A model generated the notes under the pieces. That model was not told the DNA's origin. It did not search any database and was given only the letters and a program-made list of their open reading frames with translations. 7,082 bases of DNA from Vulcanimicrobiota bacterium. GTDB taxonomy: Bacteria; Vulcanimicrobiota; Vulcanimicrobiia; Vulcanimicrobiales; Vulcanimicrobiaceae. Both the position numbers and the translations under genes were made by a program. Shown here piece by piece: positions 5,472-7,082 of this stretch; position 1 is the first letter of the stretch, and each line of letters opens with the position of its first letter. The stretch covers positions 1 through 7,082 of the forward strand of contig JABEUW010000238.1 of NCBI GenBank assembly GCA_013043945.1. The letters run 5' to 3'.

Positions 5472-6730
5472 TGCCGGTGGTAAAAGTGCTCACCGACGGC
5501 ATCGGTGAGGTCGATCTCACCGATATGGCGATCTATCGGCAACGCGACGGCTATCGGCAATGGGAGCGCGCCGTTCGCGAACTGAAATCGAGCGAGGTGC
5601 TCGAGATGGCGGATCGTTCGGGGCTGCGCGGCCGCGGCGGCGCCGGTTTCCCGACCGGAAAGAAATGGAGCTTTCTTCCCGCCGGCGATAAACCGCGTTA
5701 CCTCGTCTGCAACTGCGACGAAGCCGAACCCGGGACGTTCAAAGACCACATGCTGCTCGAACGCACGCCGCATTTGGTGCTCGAAGGCATCTTGCTCGGC
5801 GCCTACGGCATCGGCTCGCACCACGCGTTCATCTACATCCGCGGCGAATTTAAACGCGGGTACGAGATTTTCTCGCGCGCGTTGGAAGAGGCGCGCGCGG
5901 CGGGTTTCGTCGGAAAAAATCTCTTCGGCACCGGTTACGACCTCGAAGTGACGATCCATCGCGGCGCGGGCGCGTATATCTGCGGCGAAGAGACCGCGCT
6001 GCTCAATTCGCTGGAAGGCAAGCGAGGCGAGCCGCGCTTGAAGCCGCCGTTTCCGGCGATCGCCGGCCTCTACGGTATGCCGACGGTGGTCAATAACGTC
6101 GAGACGCTGGCCTACCTCGTGCCGATTTTGCGCAACGGGCCGGAATGGTTTGCGGCGGTCGGCACCGAGCGCAGCAAAGGCTACAAGATTATTTCGATCT
6201 CCGGGCACGTGCGCAAACCCGGAAATTACGAAGTGCCGCTCGGCACCACGGTCCGCGAGCTCATCGAGATCGCCGGCGGCCTGCGCGAGGGCCGAACGCT
6301 GCGTGCGGTGCAGCCCGGCGGCGGTTCGTCGGCCTGTATTTTTGAAGAGCATCTCGATCTGCCCTACGATTACGAAAGCATGACCAAGGCGGGTTCGATG
6401 CTCGGCTCGGGCGCGTTCGTGGTTTTCGACGACACGACGGATTTCGTGAAATGTGCCTTCAATCTCGTCCGTTTCTTCGCGCACGAATCCTGCGGTCAAT
6501 GCACGCCCTGTCGCGAGGGCGGACACTGGCTCGAAACGGTGCTCCATCGCTTCGTGGAAGGGCGCGGCCTCGAAAGCGACCTTGCAATGATGCGCCGCGT
6601 TTCGTCGACGATCACGGGGTTAAACCTCTGCGCGCTCGGCGATTCGATCGAGCCGTTCCTGAAATCGGTACTCCAGCGCTTCCCCGAACAATTTGAAGCG
6701 CGCGTTCTTCGTGAGGTCGCTTCTGCATGA
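5471..6730 (+). CDS. nuoF: NADH-quinone oxidoreductase subunit F (51 kDa subunit; FMN, NADH, cluster N3)
   Basis: NuoF oxidises NADH, holds FMN and passes electrons to the [4Fe-4S] cluster N3. The 419 residues match the family length. Visible sites in order: the FMN loop G-L-R-G-R-G-G-A-G-F-P-T-G-K-K-W (51-66); the nucleotide-binding segment N-C-D-E-A-E-P-G-T-F-K-D (81-92); G-A-G-A-Y-I-C-G-E-E-T-A-L-L (165-178); a SLBB-like ubiquitin-fold region (about 238-290); and the N3 ligands Cys341, Cys344 and Cys347 in E-S-C-G-Q-C-T-P-C-R-E-G, with Cys387 in L-N-L-C-A-L-G-D. Acidic residues in 84-86 fit an NADH rather than NADPH enzyme. One oddity is His93, where the family usually has Arg after K-D. 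A GGAGG lies at 5453-5457, 13 nt before the ATG, which is longer than ideal. Its stop overlaps the nuoG start by 4 nt. Confidence 0.97.
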   Translation: MPVVKVLTDGIGEVDLTDMAIYRQRDGYRQWERAVRELKSSEVLEMADRSGLRGRGGAGFPTGKKWSFLPAGDKPRYLVCNCDEAEPGTFKDHMLLERTPHLVLEGILLGAYGIGSHHAFIYIRGEFKRGYEIFSRALEEARAAGFVGKNLFGTGYDLEVTIHRGAGAYICGEETALLNSLEGKRGEPRLKPPFPAIAGLYGMPTVVNNVETLAYLVPILRNGPEWFAAVGTERSKGYKIISISGHVRKPGNYEVPLGTTVRELIEIAGGLREGRTLRAVQPGGGSSACIFEEHLDLPYDYESMTKAGSMLGSGAFVVFDDTTDFVKCAFNLVRFFAHESCGQCTPCREGGHWLETVLHRFVEGRGLESDLAMMRRVSSTITGLNLCALGDSIEPFLKSVLQRFPEQFEARVLREVASA

Positions 6731-7082
6731 GTTCAGCCCCGGCGACGAGCGATCTCGTCAATCTCACCATCGACGGCGTTCCCCTGCAAGTGCGCAAGGG
6801 GACGCTCCTCGTCGAAGCTGCAAAGCTCGTCAAACAAGAGATTCCGGTCTACTGCTATCACACGAAGCTCGGCCCAGCCGGGCTCTGCCGCGTCTGCTTG
6901 GTAGAAGTAGAAGGCATGCCCAAACTGCAGATCGGTTGCAACACGCCGGTCGCCGAGGGGATGGTGGTGCGGACGCGCGGAGAGAGCGTCGAAAAAGGAC
7001 GCGCGATGGTGTTGGAGCTGTTGCTCGTCAACCATCCGCTCGACTGCCCGATCTGCGATAAAGGCGGTGAGTGCGATCTGCA
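6727..7082 (+). CDS. nuoG: NADH-quinone oxidoreductase subunit G, N-terminal part (runs off the right edge)
   Basis: Only the first 118 codons are in the window and the frame is still open at the edge. NuoG is the large iron-sulfur subunit that links NuoE/F to the rest of the electron chain. Residues about 10-87 form a plant-type [2Fe-2S] ferredoxin domain with N1b ligands Cys43 (V-Y-C-Y-H), Cys54, Cys57 (G-L-C-R-V-C) and Cys71. The next domain begins with E-K-G-R-A-M-V-L-E-L-L-L-V-N-H-P-L-D-C-P (89-108). It supplies the unusual His-ligated [4Fe-4S] cluster N5 through His103, Cys107, Cys110 and Cys116, all present. The C-terminal molybdopterin-enzyme-like part is beyond the window. The ATG at 6727 overlaps the nuoF TGA, and GAGG at 6713-6716 lies 10 nt upstream as a possible Shine-Dalgarno. 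Confidence 0.95.
   Translation, partial: MSSAPATSDLVNLTIDGVPLQVRKGTLLVEAAKLVKQEIPVYCYHTKLGPAGLCRVCLVEVEGMPKLQIGCNTPVAEGMVVRTRGESVEKGRAMVLELLLVNHPLDCPICDKGGECDL

Noticed and set aside
5150..6547. 465-codon - strand open frame opposite nuoE and nuoF
   Set aside because: It is antisense to two genes with complete cofactor motifs, its composition is Arg/Ala/His-rich and it has no ribosome site. Long antisense frames are common in GC-rich coding DNA.
2006..7082. Possibility that the cluster is a hydrogenase, formate hydrogenlyase or NADH-less complex I variant
   Set aside because: NuoD lacks nickel-binding CxxC pairs, and the NuoE/NuoF/NuoG input module is present with complete FMN, NADH and cluster motifs, so ordinary NADH-dependent complex I is the better reading.

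Overview
The window holds the start of an operon for respiratory complex I (proton-pumping NADH:quinone oxidoreductase) on the + strand, with a small group of leftward (- strand) genes for exported lipoproteins in front of it. The DNA is GC-rich, most starts have Shine-Dalgarno sequences, and the nuo genes overlap tightly. The lipoproteins, with a Gly/Ser stretch after the lipobox and long Pro/Thr/Ser/Ala linkers, resemble those of high-GC soil bacteria such as Candidatus Eremiobacterota (WPS-2). That placement is an impression from protein style, not a demonstrated affiliation.

Left part (1-1939). Positions 1-72 are comparatively AT-rich with no supportable gene. A 21-bp perfect inverted repeat at 73-122 lies just past the stop of the first leftward gene and is probably a terminator, possibly bidirectional. 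Two leftward genes follow: a 340-residue lipoprotein (139-1161) and a 159-residue lipoprotein (1460-1939). Each has a signal peptide with a lipobox cysteine and a carboxypeptidase-regulatory-like (transthyretin-like) beta-sandwich. Between them, at 1247-1436 (- strand), is what I read as a decayed gene for a 63-residue coiled-coil plus single-membrane-helix protein. It has an in-frame TAG at codon 6 and two one-base losses. This is the least expected item in the window.

Right part (2006-7082). Seven consecutive genes, nuoA-nuoB-nuoC-nuoD-nuoE-nuoF-nuoG, run to the right edge, with nuoG cut off. The metal-ligand residues expected in the encoded parts are present: cluster N2 in NuoB, N1a in NuoE, FMN/NADH and N3 in NuoF, and N1b and N5 in the NuoG fragment. 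The enzyme is therefore probably NADH-dependent and functional. Electrons would pass from NADH through FMN (NuoF) and the iron-sulfur chain (NuoF, NuoG and, beyond the peripheral arm seen here, other subunits) to N2 in NuoB and then to quinone at the NuoB/NuoD interface, beside the membrane subunit NuoA. Neighbouring genes overlap by 1, 4 or 10 nt except nuoB-nuoC (31-nt gap), which points to one transcript with translational coupling. NuoE carries an unusual C-terminal extension of about 85 residues.

I see no mobile element, CRISPR array, tRNA, rRNA or clearly new multi-gene system. The items most worth a second look are the decayed small membrane-protein gene, the NuoE extension, the long hairpin and the unassigned C-terminal region of the larger lipoprotein.
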